Source: Deltaproteobacteria bacterium (GTDB lineage: Bacteria; Myxococcota_A; Polyangia; Haliangiales; Haliangiaceae). From it: a DNA stretch of 46,179 nt. Of this stretch, positions 8,738 through 16,557 are shown one piece after another. The notes beneath the pieces were generated by a model. The model worked only from the letters and a program-made list of their open reading frames with translations. It was not told the origin of the DNA and did no database searches. Positions within the stretch are counted from its first letter, which is position 1. The number at the start of each line of letters is the position of its first letter. A program made the translations under genes and the position numbers. The stretch is taken from assembly GCA_013813765.1 (NCBI GenBank), contig JACCRC010000203.1, positions 1-46,179 on the forward strand, given 5' to 3'.

Positions 8738-10677
8738 GAGGCCGCCAGGTGTTCTGCCACGGGTGCCGGACCTGCTGCGACACCGACGCGGAACGTTGCT
8801 CCACCTCCAATGCGTTGCTCGGCCTCGATCCGCCCGCCGTGGGCGAGAGCGATTCCTCGGCAAACGGCAAGGCCCAGTCCGGCGCCTGCCGTGCGAACAC
8901 CGGGGCCACGAACGAACTTCTCGAACAGCTGATCGTGTGGACCTGGTGGCAAGCCTGGACCTCGATCGGAAACCTCGATGATGGCCTCGTTCCCTTCGGC
9001 TCGAACGCGAACCTCGATGGGTGTGCCGGCTGGCGTGTGCTTGGCGGCATTCTCGACAAGGTTGATGACGATTTGTTCGAAGAGCACAGGCTCGACACGC
9101 GCGCCAACGTCGGGGTCGACGGCAACAGCGACAGGGTGGGATCCTAGAAGCGAATCGCAACGTCCGAGTGCGGACCCGATGATCTCCTCGAGAGGCACCC
9201 AGTCTCGACGTAACGCTGCACCGCTCTCGACGCGCGTGATTGCGAGCAGGTTATAGAGAATCGAACCGAGCCGCTCCGCCTCGTCCACGATCGTGTCCAG
9301 CGATTCGACCTGATCTGCAGTGAGGTTCGATGCGGAGTCTCGCAGCGCGCTAGCCGTGCCCGAGATGATCGCCAGAGGTGTACGCAGGTCGTGCGAGACC
9401 GTGGACAAGAGCGAGCTGCGAACCTCTTCGGTCTGCGCCCGCAACGCCGCATCATGAGCTTCGCGCCCGAGGCGAAGCCTTGCGATGGCGACGCCTGCTT
9501 GACGCGCAATCGCCTCCAGCAGCGTTCGCGCGTCGAAGTCGATCCGTCGCCGTGCGCGATCGAGCTGCACCGCCACCACACCCGCAGACTGCTCACCGTC
9601 CCAGAGCGGAACCGCGAGGAGCCGGGCATCAGGTTGCATTTCCGTACCACGACCAGCGGCACGACGATGACGGTGCGCCCACAAGGCGACAGCCATCTCC
9701 TGTTCCGCGAGGGGTGCGAGGCCAGCAACGGCCTCGAGCTCCCCATCGTGGCGCGAGACCAGTACCGACGCTGGGGCCCGTAACGCGTCCTCGATCTGAG
9801 CGACGACGGCAGCGGCCACGTCCGCCGTGCTGCGTGCTGCGGCCGCGTGCCCTGTAAACGAAAGCAGAGCCGACGTACGTCGCTCGCGCAAGCGGCTCGC
9901 TTCCTCGGCATGGCGCATGCGTGCCACCAAGGTTCCCGTTGCAGTGCCGACGGTGAACATCACAGCGAACGTGATCAGGTGATCGAGATCCGCGACCGCC
10001 AACGTGTAGAGCGGCGGCACGAAGAAGAAGTTGTACGCCGCGACCGAGAGCGCCGCCGCGAGAACTCCCGGCGCGCGACCGCCCAGCGCGGCGACAATGA
10101 TCGCAGCGAGGTACAGCATCGCCTGATCCGTCAGCGAGACGTGGGCGAGCAGCCCGATGCCGGTGGCGAACAAGATCGCGAAGACGGCACGTGCATACGC
10201 GACGAAGCCCGTGGCTGCGCCGCGCTCGATGACTCGAGGCAAGACCTCCTCGCTGGGAGCGATGACATGGAGCTCCATCGGCCCCGAATCACGCACGAGC
10301 GCGTCGATCAGACTCCCATGCAGTCGATCGCGCCATCGAGAATGCGTTGGCTTGCCCGCCACGATACGTGTTGCGCTGTGCTCGCGCGCGAACTCCAGTA
10401 CTGCCTCCGCCACCGATGAGCCGAGGACATACGCGACCTCAGCGCCCAGCGATTCCGCGAGCCCAAGGTGATTCTCGACGCGATCTCGATCGACCTGGGA
10501 GAGCGGCGCCGCTGCATTCAGCGCGACGTGTACCGCATGCCACCTGGCGCCCAAGCTCTCTGCAAGTCGTCTGGACGCGTGAACGAGACGCTCGGAGCCT
10601 GGACTCGGCCCAACGCAAACCACCACGCACTCGTGCGCGGGGCCCTCGATGGCGGCGGTCGGGTCGATGTCGTTCAC
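8734..10677 (-). CDS. kdpD: KdpD-like sensor histidine kinase lacking the N-terminal P-loop domain
   Basis: A 647-aa protein, compared with about 895 aa for classical KdpD. It starts directly with the universal-stress-protein domain (VVVCVGPSPGSERL, residues about 15-145). A four-helix DUF4118 membrane module (about 155-255), a GAF-like domain, HisKA (STVSHDLRTPLAII) and HATPase (NLVENAAKHTP; GAGLGLAVCRG) follow. The KdpD domain with its Walker A motif is absent, and only 82 nt separate the start from the next gene, so it is not encoded upstream. Start GTG 10677 is supported by a TAGCCT box. It partners KdpE through an ATGA overlap. Confidence 0.9.
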   Translation of the reverse strand: MNDIDPTAAIEGPAHECVVVCVGPSPGSERLVHASRRLAESLGARWHAVHVALNAAAPLSQVDRDRVENHLGLAESLGAEVAYVLGSSVAEAVLEFAREHSATRIVAGKPTHSRWRDRLHGSLIDALVRDSGPMELHVIAPSEEVLPRVIERGAATGFVAYARAVFAILFATGIGLLAHVSLTDQAMLYLAAIIVAALGGRAPGVLAAALSVAAYNFFFVPPLYTLAVADLDHLITFAVMFTVGTATGTLVARMRHAEEASRLRERRTSALLSFTGHAAAARSTADVAAAVVAQIEDALRAPASVLVSRHDGELEAVAGLAPLAEQEMAVALWAHRHRRAAGRGTEMQPDARLLAVPLWDGEQSAGVVAVQLDRARRRIDFDARTLLEAIARQAGVAIARLRLGREAHDAALRAQTEEVRSSLLSTVSHDLRTPLAIISGTASALRDSASNLTADQVESLDTIVDEAERLGSILYNLLAITRVESGAALRRDWVPLEEIIGSALGRCDSLLGSHPVAVAVDPDVGARVEPVLFEQIVINLVENAAKHTPAGTPIEVRVRAEGNEAIIEVSDRGPGLPPGPHDQLFEKFVRGPGVRTAGAGLGLAVCRGIALAHGGRIEAEQRIGGGATFRVGVAAGPAPVAEHLAAS

Positions 10678-10684
10678 GAGGTGC

Positions 10685-10690
10685 AGGCTA
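10685..10690 (-). promoter_or_regulatory. -10 box of near-leaderless kdpD promoter (TAGCCT)
   Basis: On the minus strand TAGCCT predicts +1 at 10678, one base before GTG 10677. It forms a compact divergent promoter pair with the 10726-10753 promoter. Confidence 0.45.
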
Positions 10691-10725
10691 CCTCACGGCA
10701 AGCTCGCGTTCGCGGCCGGGTGAGC

Positions 10726-10753
10726 TTGACACGCCTATGGGCACGGTCAGGAT
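10726..10753 (+). promoter_or_regulatory. Leaderless promoter of the 10760 operon (TTGACA, 16 bp, CAGGAT)
   Basis: A perfect -35 hexamer TTGACA (10726-10731), a 16-bp spacer and CAGGAT (10748-10753) place +1 at 10760, exactly the A of the first ATG. No Shine-Dalgarno is needed or seen. This is the best promoter in the window and drives the four-gene overlapping operon. Confidence 0.6.
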
Positions 10754-10759
10754 GACCGA

Positions 10760-11971
10760 ATGCGCGCCGCCGACACCCCGACGACATCTCCGCTTGCGGG
10801 AGAGCTTCTTCGGCAGTTCGGCAGCCCGCTCTACGTCTACGACGCCGACGTCGTGCGCGCGATGTATGCGCGGTTCGTCGGCGCGTTCGACTACCAGCCG
10901 CTGCACATCCACTACGCGATCGTGTGCAACAAGAACCGCTACCTCGTGCGCCTGCTCGCGGGCCTCGGCGCGGGGATCCATGCGAACACGCCGGGCGACG
11001 CGTTCGCCGCCCTCGCGGCGGGTGTGCCCGCGGATCGCATCGTGTACAGCGGGACGAACCTCGACGAGCAGGACTTCCGATTCTTGCTCGATCGCGGGAT
11101 CCGCATGAACCTCGATTCGCTCGATCAGCTGCGCGATCGTGCGCGGCTCGGGCGCGCAACGGATCGCACCGACATCGGCATGCGGTTCTTGATCGACGAC
11201 GAGGATCGTCCCAACCGGATCGGCATCACCCGCGGCGAGCTGCCCGAGGCGATCGCGATCGCGAATGCGGCGGAGCTGCGAATCACCGGACTGCACATGT
11301 ACGCGGGCACGAACACGCGGCGCGCCGGTCGGTTCGTCGAGTGTATGGAGCGCCTCGTCGAGGCCGCGACCCAGCTGCCCGATCTCGCGTGGATCGATAT
11401 CGGTGGCGGCTTCGGTGTCGCCTACGACGATGACGAGCCCGAGCTCGAGCTCGAGCAGCTCGGCCGCGAGGTCTCGGCGAGGATGCGGACACTCTCGGAG
11501 GCACGCGGACCGATCGAGCTGATCGTCGAGCCTGGCCGCTACCTCGTCGGCACGGCGGGCAGCCTGCTGACCACCGTGGTCTCGGTCAAGTCACACGGCG
11601 GTCGCCGCTACATCGGCGTCGACACCACCGTCGGTAACATTGTCGTGCCGAGCGTCTATCACACGCGCCATCGGATCGAGCTCGTTGCCGAGGCGGCGCC
11701 GGTCCTCGATGCACCGACGGACGTGTGCGGCAACACCACGCACTCGCGCGACTATCTGGGACGCAACGTGCGCTTGCCCGCGGTCGTGCCCGGCGACGTC
11801 CTGCGCCTGCGCGACGTCGGCGCCTACGGCTACGCGATGTCGAGTCACTTCCTCAATCGCCCGCGCCCGGCCGAGGTCGTGGTCGATGGTGCCGGCGTGC
11901 ACCTCACGACGCGGCGCGAGACGTTCGCGGACCTCGTCGCGACCCAGGTCGACGCGCAGGGGGATCGATGA
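10760..11971 (+). CDS. Diaminopimelate-decarboxylase-fold protein with PLP lysine replaced
   Basis: This 403-aa protein aligns end to end with fold-III PLP decarboxylases (LysA type). It keeps DIGGGFG, EPGRYLV and the C-terminal GAYGYAMSSHFLNRPRPAEV. The signature YA-x-K-x-N reads YAIVCN at residues 52-57, so the Schiff-base lysine is V55. A lysine lies three residues later (K58), in what aligns as a non-catalytic position. The ring-stacking His of HIGS is Tyr (HMYAGT) and the C-E-S active-site motif reads T-H-S (NTTHSRD). It is likely a pseudoenzyme or a strongly altered enzyme. It starts a four-gene operon; its stop overlaps the next ATG (ATGA). Confidence 0.85.
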   Translation: MRAADTPTTSPLAGELLRQFGSPLYVYDADVVRAMYARFVGAFDYQPLHIHYAIVCNKNRYLVRLLAGLGAGIHANTPGDAFAALAAGVPADRIVYSGTNLDEQDFRFLLDRGIRMNLDSLDQLRDRARLGRATDRTDIGMRFLIDDEDRPNRIGITRGELPEAIAIANAAELRITGLHMYAGTNTRRAGRFVECMERLVEAATQLPDLAWIDIGGGFGVAYDDDEPELELEQLGREVSARMRTLSEARGPIELIVEPGRYLVGTAGSLLTTVVSVKSHGGRRYIGVDTTVGNIVVPSVYHTRHRIELVAEAAPVLDAPTDVCGNTTHSRDYLGRNVRLPAVVPGDVLRLRDVGAYGYAMSSHFLNRPRPAEVVVDGAGVHLTTRRETFADLVATQVDAQGDR

Positions 11972-13713
11972 GCGGAATCTGCGGCTGGGTCGGTGACGCC
12001 GACGACAAGGACACGCTGGAACGGATGCTCGGCGCGATCGACTACCGCGGCGACACCTCGGTGCGCGAGGACCTGCGCGGCGCGACACTCGGCTATCGGT
12101 GGTGGGCCGGCCGTCCCGGCAAGTCTTCCGGCGTCGCGCGGGATGGAGTCCGCGCCGCCGTGTGCGCCGGCACGTTCGCGCCACCGGTCGAGTCCCCTGC
12201 CCGCTCGATCCTCGAACGCACCGCGCGCGAGCCCGCCGCGCTCGACGATGCGGATGGCGCGTTCGCATTCGCGGTCTACAACGAGGAGACCCGCGAGCTC
12301 GTGCTCGGCCGCGACCCGTTCGGCGTGCGGTCGCTGTACTACGTCGAGCACGCAGGCCGGTTCTACTTCGCGACCGAGCTCAAGCAGCTGCTCGCGATCC
12401 CGACGCTGCCGGTCGAGATCGATCCGGCCGCGGTCCACAAGTACCTGACGTTCTCGTTCGTCCCGGGCGAAGCCGTCCCGGTGAAGGGCATCAAGCGCGT
12501 GCTACCTGGTCACCTGCTGCGCTACCGCGCGGGCGCGATCACGACGCAGCCGTACTTCACGCTCACCGAGTCGATCGACGAGGAGCTTCGCGACGTCAAG
12601 ACGGCGGTGCGGCGCGTCCGCGAGCTCGGCAAGCAAGCCGTCGGCCGCCGACTCAACGGTGAGTCCGAGGTTGGCCTGTTCCTGTCGGGCGGCATCGACT
12701 CGTCCGTCGTCGCGCTGTGGTTGCGTTCCCTCGATGCCAAGGTGCGGGCGTTCAGCCTCGACTTCGGCGATCGCAGCGTCGAGCGCGAGCAAGCGACCGA
12801 GGTCGCGAAGCTGCTCGAGATTCCGCTCGAGCTCGTGAAGGTCTCGGGCCCCGACATCGAAGCGGTGTTCTGGGATGTCGTCGCGAAGCTCGATCTCCCG
12901 TTCGGCGACGCGGTCACCGCACCGCAGTACCTGCTCGCGAAGACCGCCCGCGCGGCCGGCGTCACCGCCGTGTTCAACGGCGAGGGCGGCGATCAGCTGT
13001 TCGGCGGCTGGACGAGCAAGCCGATGATCGCGGCCGAGATGTACGGCCACCTCTACGAGCACCAGGAGACCGAGAGCCGCGAGGAGACGTACCTCCACTC
13101 GTATCATCGGTTCTACGGTCTCGAGGACGAGCTCTACACCGAGCGGTTCCACGCCGAGGTCGGTGGCCCGGGGCAGCGCCGCGCGTATCTCACGCCGTAC
13201 CTCGGCTCGGCCAGCGAGGGCGCCTTCCTCAACCGCGTTCGTCTCGCTGACATCTCGCTCAAGGGCTCGCAGAACATCCTGCCGCGCGCGGAGCGGATGA
13301 CGAATGCGTTCGGTCTCGACGTGCGGGTACCACTGTTCGATCGCAAGCTCGCCGAGGTCTCGTTCAAGCTGCCCCCCGAGCTCAAGCTCCACGGTGCGTG
13401 CGAGAAGTACGTGCTCAAGCTCGCGGTCCAGAAGCGGCTGCCCGAGGACATCGTGTGGCGCCGCAAGTTCGGCATGTCGGTCCCTGTCACGGACTTCGTG
13501 CTCGGACCGCTCGCGCCGCTGTTCGAGGAGCTGCTCGGCGAGGCGTCGATCGCGAAGCGCGGCATGTTCCGACCCGCGTACGTGCGCTCGCTGCTCGCAG
13601 GTCACGACGTGCCGAGCGAGCTCCGCAAGCGGCGAATCGGCGAGCGGCTGTGGGCCCTGGCGATGCTCGAGGCGTGGATGCGAACGTTCATCGACAGGCG
13701 CGGTGCCGCGTGA
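11968..13713 (+). CDS. Asparagine-synthetase-like ligase 1 (degenerate glutaminase domain)
   Basis: A 581-aa AsnB-type protein. The N-terminal Ntn domain keeps its scaffold (GRDPFGVRSLYYV, FATELKQLL) but begins MSGICG rather than MCGI. The nucleophilic Cys2 is thus Ser, and the LGHRRL arginine motif reads LGYRWW. The ATP-pyrophosphatase domain has SGGIDSS at residues 240-246. The usual SGDGGDE loop reads NGEGGDQ. It probably adenylates a carboxylate and uses ammonia or an amine rather than glutamine. Start ATG 11968 overlaps the upstream stop; its own stop overlaps the next GTG (GTGA). Not a housekeeping asnB by context. Confidence 0.85.
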   Translation: MSGICGWVGDADDKDTLERMLGAIDYRGDTSVREDLRGATLGYRWWAGRPGKSSGVARDGVRAAVCAGTFAPPVESPARSILERTAREPAALDDADGAFAFAVYNEETRELVLGRDPFGVRSLYYVEHAGRFYFATELKQLLAIPTLPVEIDPAAVHKYLTFSFVPGEAVPVKGIKRVLPGHLLRYRAGAITTQPYFTLTESIDEELRDVKTAVRRVRELGKQAVGRRLNGESEVGLFLSGGIDSSVVALWLRSLDAKVRAFSLDFGDRSVEREQATEVAKLLEIPLELVKVSGPDIEAVFWDVVAKLDLPFGDAVTAPQYLLAKTARAAGVTAVFNGEGGDQLFGGWTSKPMIAAEMYGHLYEHQETESREETYLHSYHRFYGLEDELYTERFHAEVGGPGQRRAYLTPYLGSASEGAFLNRVRLADISLKGSQNILPRAERMTNAFGLDVRVPLFDRKLAEVSFKLPPELKLHGACEKYVLKLAVQKRLPEDIVWRRKFGMSVPVTDFVLGPLAPLFEELLGEASIAKRGMFRPAYVRSLLAGHDVPSELRKRRIGERLWALAMLEAWMRTFIDRRGAA

Positions 13714-14768
13714 AGTGCATCAAGTGCCAGGCCGACTGCACCTATCCGCAACGCTCCGACGGGCGCTGCCCGAAATGTCGCCAGCAGTTCGCGTTCGAGC
13801 CGCGCACGGGCGCGATCATCTCCGACGCGGGCTTCGAGTCCGCGATCTCCGCGGTGTCATCGCAGGGCAGCGTGCGGTTCCTGCCCGAGCACGTGTATTA
13901 CGAGCTGGCGCGACGCAAGAAGGGTGGCGGCGGAGGACGCGCCTTCATGTACACGCTCGGCGGCGCGGGCGCGATCGCCGCGATCGTCGCGACCCCGCTG
14001 TTCCTGATCGGGACCGCCGCGTGTATCGGCATCGGGGCCATGATGCCTCCGAAGAAGACCGTCAACGTCGAGCGCTCCACGTTCGATCAGATGTGGAGCC
14101 GCTGGCTCGACGTCCATGGGGCTCCGAAGGGGCTGATCGTGCGCCGCGACGCGACCCGCGGTCCGTATCGCTCGGAGACGCAGCACGCGGATATTCAGCA
14201 CTACTCGTTCGATCGCGCGGTGATCTGCGATCGTCCCGAGACCGTCGACGTGCTGCTCGCGAACAACTTCCACTTCGAGAACAACTGTGCGGTGCTCGCG
14301 GTCACCGGCTATCCCGAGCACGCGTTCTCGACCGTGCGCGACATGCTCAAGAACAACCCGCGCCTGACGGTGTTCGCGCTGCACGACGCGACGCCCGAGG
14401 GCTGCGGCCTCGCCCACAAGCTGGCGAGCGACGAGCGGTGGTTTCGCGGCAGCGCGCGCGTCGTCGAGGTCGGCATCCGCCCGGCCCACGCGCGTTCGCT
14501 CAAGGGGGTATGGCGCGCGGCGACCACCCCGGTCGACACGGCGGTCGTGACCGATGACGAGCGCCGCTGGCTGACGAACTACACGTGCGAGCTCGCAGCG
14601 ATCCGGCCCGAGCAGGTGATCAAGCGGCTGTTCACCGCGATCACGAAGGAAGACACGCTCCAGCCCGCCAGCGACTACATCGCGGACGGCGGCGACTACT
14701 ACGTCGACTCGTTCTCTTTCTCGAGGAACTCCGAAGCCTCCGACGGCGGCGACGATAGTTTCGGGTGA
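13710..14768 (+). CDS. Zinc-ribbon, membrane-anchored TOPRIM-like protein
   Basis: 352 aa from GTG 13710, which overlaps the previous stop. Residues 3-23 hold a zinc ribbon (CIKC ... CPKC). A hydrophobic hairpin spans about residues 79-112 (LGGAGAIAAIVATPLFLIG and following) after a Gly-rich linker. The C-terminal part resembles a TOPRIM fold as in topoisomerase VI/Spo11 or primases: VICDRPET (170-177, Asp in place of the usual Glu), AVTGYP (197-202) and LHDATPEGCGL (224-234, compare DxDPxG). A Ser/Asp/Gly-rich acidic tail ends the protein. TOPRIM assignment is by motif only. It lies between two AsnB-like genes with 4-nt overlaps on both sides. Confidence 0.7.
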   Translation: MKCIKCQADCTYPQRSDGRCPKCRQQFAFEPRTGAIISDAGFESAISAVSSQGSVRFLPEHVYYELARRKKGGGGGRAFMYTLGGAGAIAAIVATPLFLIGTAACIGIGAMMPPKKTVNVERSTFDQMWSRWLDVHGAPKGLIVRRDATRGPYRSETQHADIQHYSFDRAVICDRPETVDVLLANNFHFENNCAVLAVTGYPEHAFSTVRDMLKNNPRLTVFALHDATPEGCGLAHKLASDERWFRGSARVVEVGIRPAHARSLKGVWRAATTPVDTAVVTDDERRWLTNYTCELAAIRPEQVIKRLFTAITKEDTLQPASDYIADGGDYYVDSFSFSRNSEASDGGDDSFG

Positions 14769-16498
14769 TCGCGATGGCGGGCCCGGTCGTCCTCACACCA
14801 CGCGCGGGCCCATCGTTCGCCCGCCGCAACCTGCGCGAGCGCCCGGCAGGTCACGCGCGGATCGCCGGTGCCAGCCGTGAGCTACACGCGGATGCCCGGG
14901 CGCGCCTGCGCGCGAGCCTCGGCGCGGGAACCCAGCTCCTCGACGCCGAGCCCGGGGCGCTGGTCGCGGACTTCGATGGCTGCAGCCTCGACGGCCGCGC
15001 GCTCACGACGCTGACCGAGCTCGGTGCGGTGATCCGCGACGGCCGGATCGCCGAGGTCGAGGGTGCGTTCGTGATCGCATGGCGTGATCACGCCGGAGCT
15101 CTCCATCTCGCGCGCGATGCGATCGGTCACCGCACCGCGTACTACGCCGAGCACGCCGGCCAGCTCGTGTTCGCGTCGCACCTCTGCGCGCTGCTCGACG
15201 CGTTCGAGCTGCCGCGGCGGATCGATCTGCGCTCGGTCGCCGCGTTCCTGTCGTGTGCGTACATCCCCGGCCGCGGGACGATGGTCCAGGGCGTCCACGA
15301 GCTGCTGCCGGGCGAGCAGATCAGCCACCACGGCTCGCTGTCACGACGCACGTGGTGGGCGATGCCGGCCGAGCCGGCGAACGCCGCCGCGACGCCCGAT
15401 GAAGCATCGAAGATGCGGGTAAGCCTGAGAAACGCGCTCGAGCGCGTGATCGGCGCCGCGCTCCCCGACGGCCCCGTGTGTGCGTCTCTATCGGGCGGCA
15501 TCGACTCGAGCCTCGTCGTCGCGATCGCGCGCCGCCTGCACGCACCTCCAGTCCGCACGTTCTCGATCACGTTCGGAGACGAGTACAAGAACGAGCTCGC
15601 CTATAGCTCGGTCGTCGCCGCCCACACCGGCAGCGAGCATCACGTCGTGCATCTGCGCGCGGACACCGTGATCGCGCACCTCGACGACACCATCGCGCGG
15701 ATGGACAAGCCGAACGGCGATCCGCTGACGGTCCCGAACGCGCTGCTGTTCCAGGCGATGAGCGAGCACGGCGTCGTCGCGCTCAATGGCGAGGGCGGCG
15801 ATCCGAGCTTCGGCGGCCCGAAGAACCTGCCGATGCTGCTCGCCGAGCTGTACGGCAATCCCGACGGTGAGCCTGACGCGTTCGAGCGCGAGCGGAACTT
15901 CCTGCGGGCCCACCTCAAGTGCTTCGACGACCTGCCGGCGATGCTGACCGCCGACAGCTACGCCCAGGCCAACACGCCACCGCTCGAGCAGGAGCTCGCG
16001 CCGTGGTTCAACGACCCGCGGTGGCCGACCTTCGTCGGCATGCTGATGGCGATCAACGTCCAGTTCAAAGGCGGCCACCACATCTTGCCGAAGGTCGATG
16101 CGCTCGCGGAGCCGTTCGGCGTGCTGCCGCGCTCGCCGCTGTTCGCGAAGTCGATCGTCGAGCTCGCATTCTCGATCCCGTCGACGCTCAAGCTGTCGGG
16201 CTCGACAGAGAAGTACCTCCTCAAGGAGTCGGTGCGGGACCTGCTGCCCGGCACGATCGTCGATCGCGCAAAGAGCGGGATGCTGGTCCCGGTCGAGGGT
16301 TGGTTCCAGACCACGCTCGCGAAGGAAGCGCGTACGCGGATCCTCGACGGCCTGTCGGGCACACGCATCTTCCGGCGCGAGATGCTCGAACAGCTGCTCG
16401 CCGGCAAGCAGCTCGGCCTGCGGCCGCGGCGCGGCGTGAAGATCTGGCTGCTGATCACACTCGAGGCGCACCTGCGCGCGCTTCGGCTCACGCTCTAA
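14765..16498 (+). CDS. Asparagine-synthetase-like ligase 2 (no glutaminase nucleophile)
   Basis: 577 aa from GTG 14765, which overlaps the previous stop (GTGA). The N-terminal third has an eroded Ntn domain: no MCGI start, but LARDAIGHRTAYYAEH and FASHLCALL remain. The synthetase domain has SGGIDSS at residues 243-249 and the loop NGEGGDPSFGG, the same unusual NGEGGD as in the 11968 gene. Helical C-terminal motifs of AsnB (KYLLKES, KSGMLVPV) are kept. The two ligases probably arose by duplication and may act as a pair. No glutamine hydrolysis is expected. Confidence 0.85.
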   Translation: MIAMAGPVVLTPRAGPSFARRNLRERPAGHARIAGASRELHADARARLRASLGAGTQLLDAEPGALVADFDGCSLDGRALTTLTELGAVIRDGRIAEVEGAFVIAWRDHAGALHLARDAIGHRTAYYAEHAGQLVFASHLCALLDAFELPRRIDLRSVAAFLSCAYIPGRGTMVQGVHELLPGEQISHHGSLSRRTWWAMPAEPANAAATPDEASKMRVSLRNALERVIGAALPDGPVCASLSGGIDSSLVVAIARRLHAPPVRTFSITFGDEYKNELAYSSVVAAHTGSEHHVVHLRADTVIAHLDDTIARMDKPNGDPLTVPNALLFQAMSEHGVVALNGEGGDPSFGGPKNLPMLLAELYGNPDGEPDAFERERNFLRAHLKCFDDLPAMLTADSYAQANTPPLEQELAPWFNDPRWPTFVGMLMAINVQFKGGHHILPKVDALAEPFGVLPRSPLFAKSIVELAFSIPSTLKLSGSTEKYLLKESVRDLLPGTIVDRAKSGMLVPVEGWFQTTLAKEARTRILDGLSGTRIFRREMLEQLLAGKQLGLRPRRGVKIWLLITLEAHLRALRLTL

Positions 16499-16557
16499 CT
16501 TCCCGCTTCCTGTGGACCCGCGTTCGATGGCAAGCTCCTCCGGTCCAAGGGGGTCTC

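Noticed and set aside
10760-11971. Functional lysA (diaminopimelate decarboxylase)
   Set aside because: The PLP lysine, stacking histidine and CES motif are all replaced, and context is not lysine biosynthesis.
11968-13713. Housekeeping asnB
   Set aside because: Glutaminase Cys2 and the catalytic Arg region are missing, and the gene is embedded in a four-gene overlapping operon.
13304-14557. Long Arg/Ser-rich plus-strand frame across 13304-14557
   Set aside because: It overlaps two real genes in another frame and has the Arg/Ser-rich makeup of a GC-rich shadow frame.
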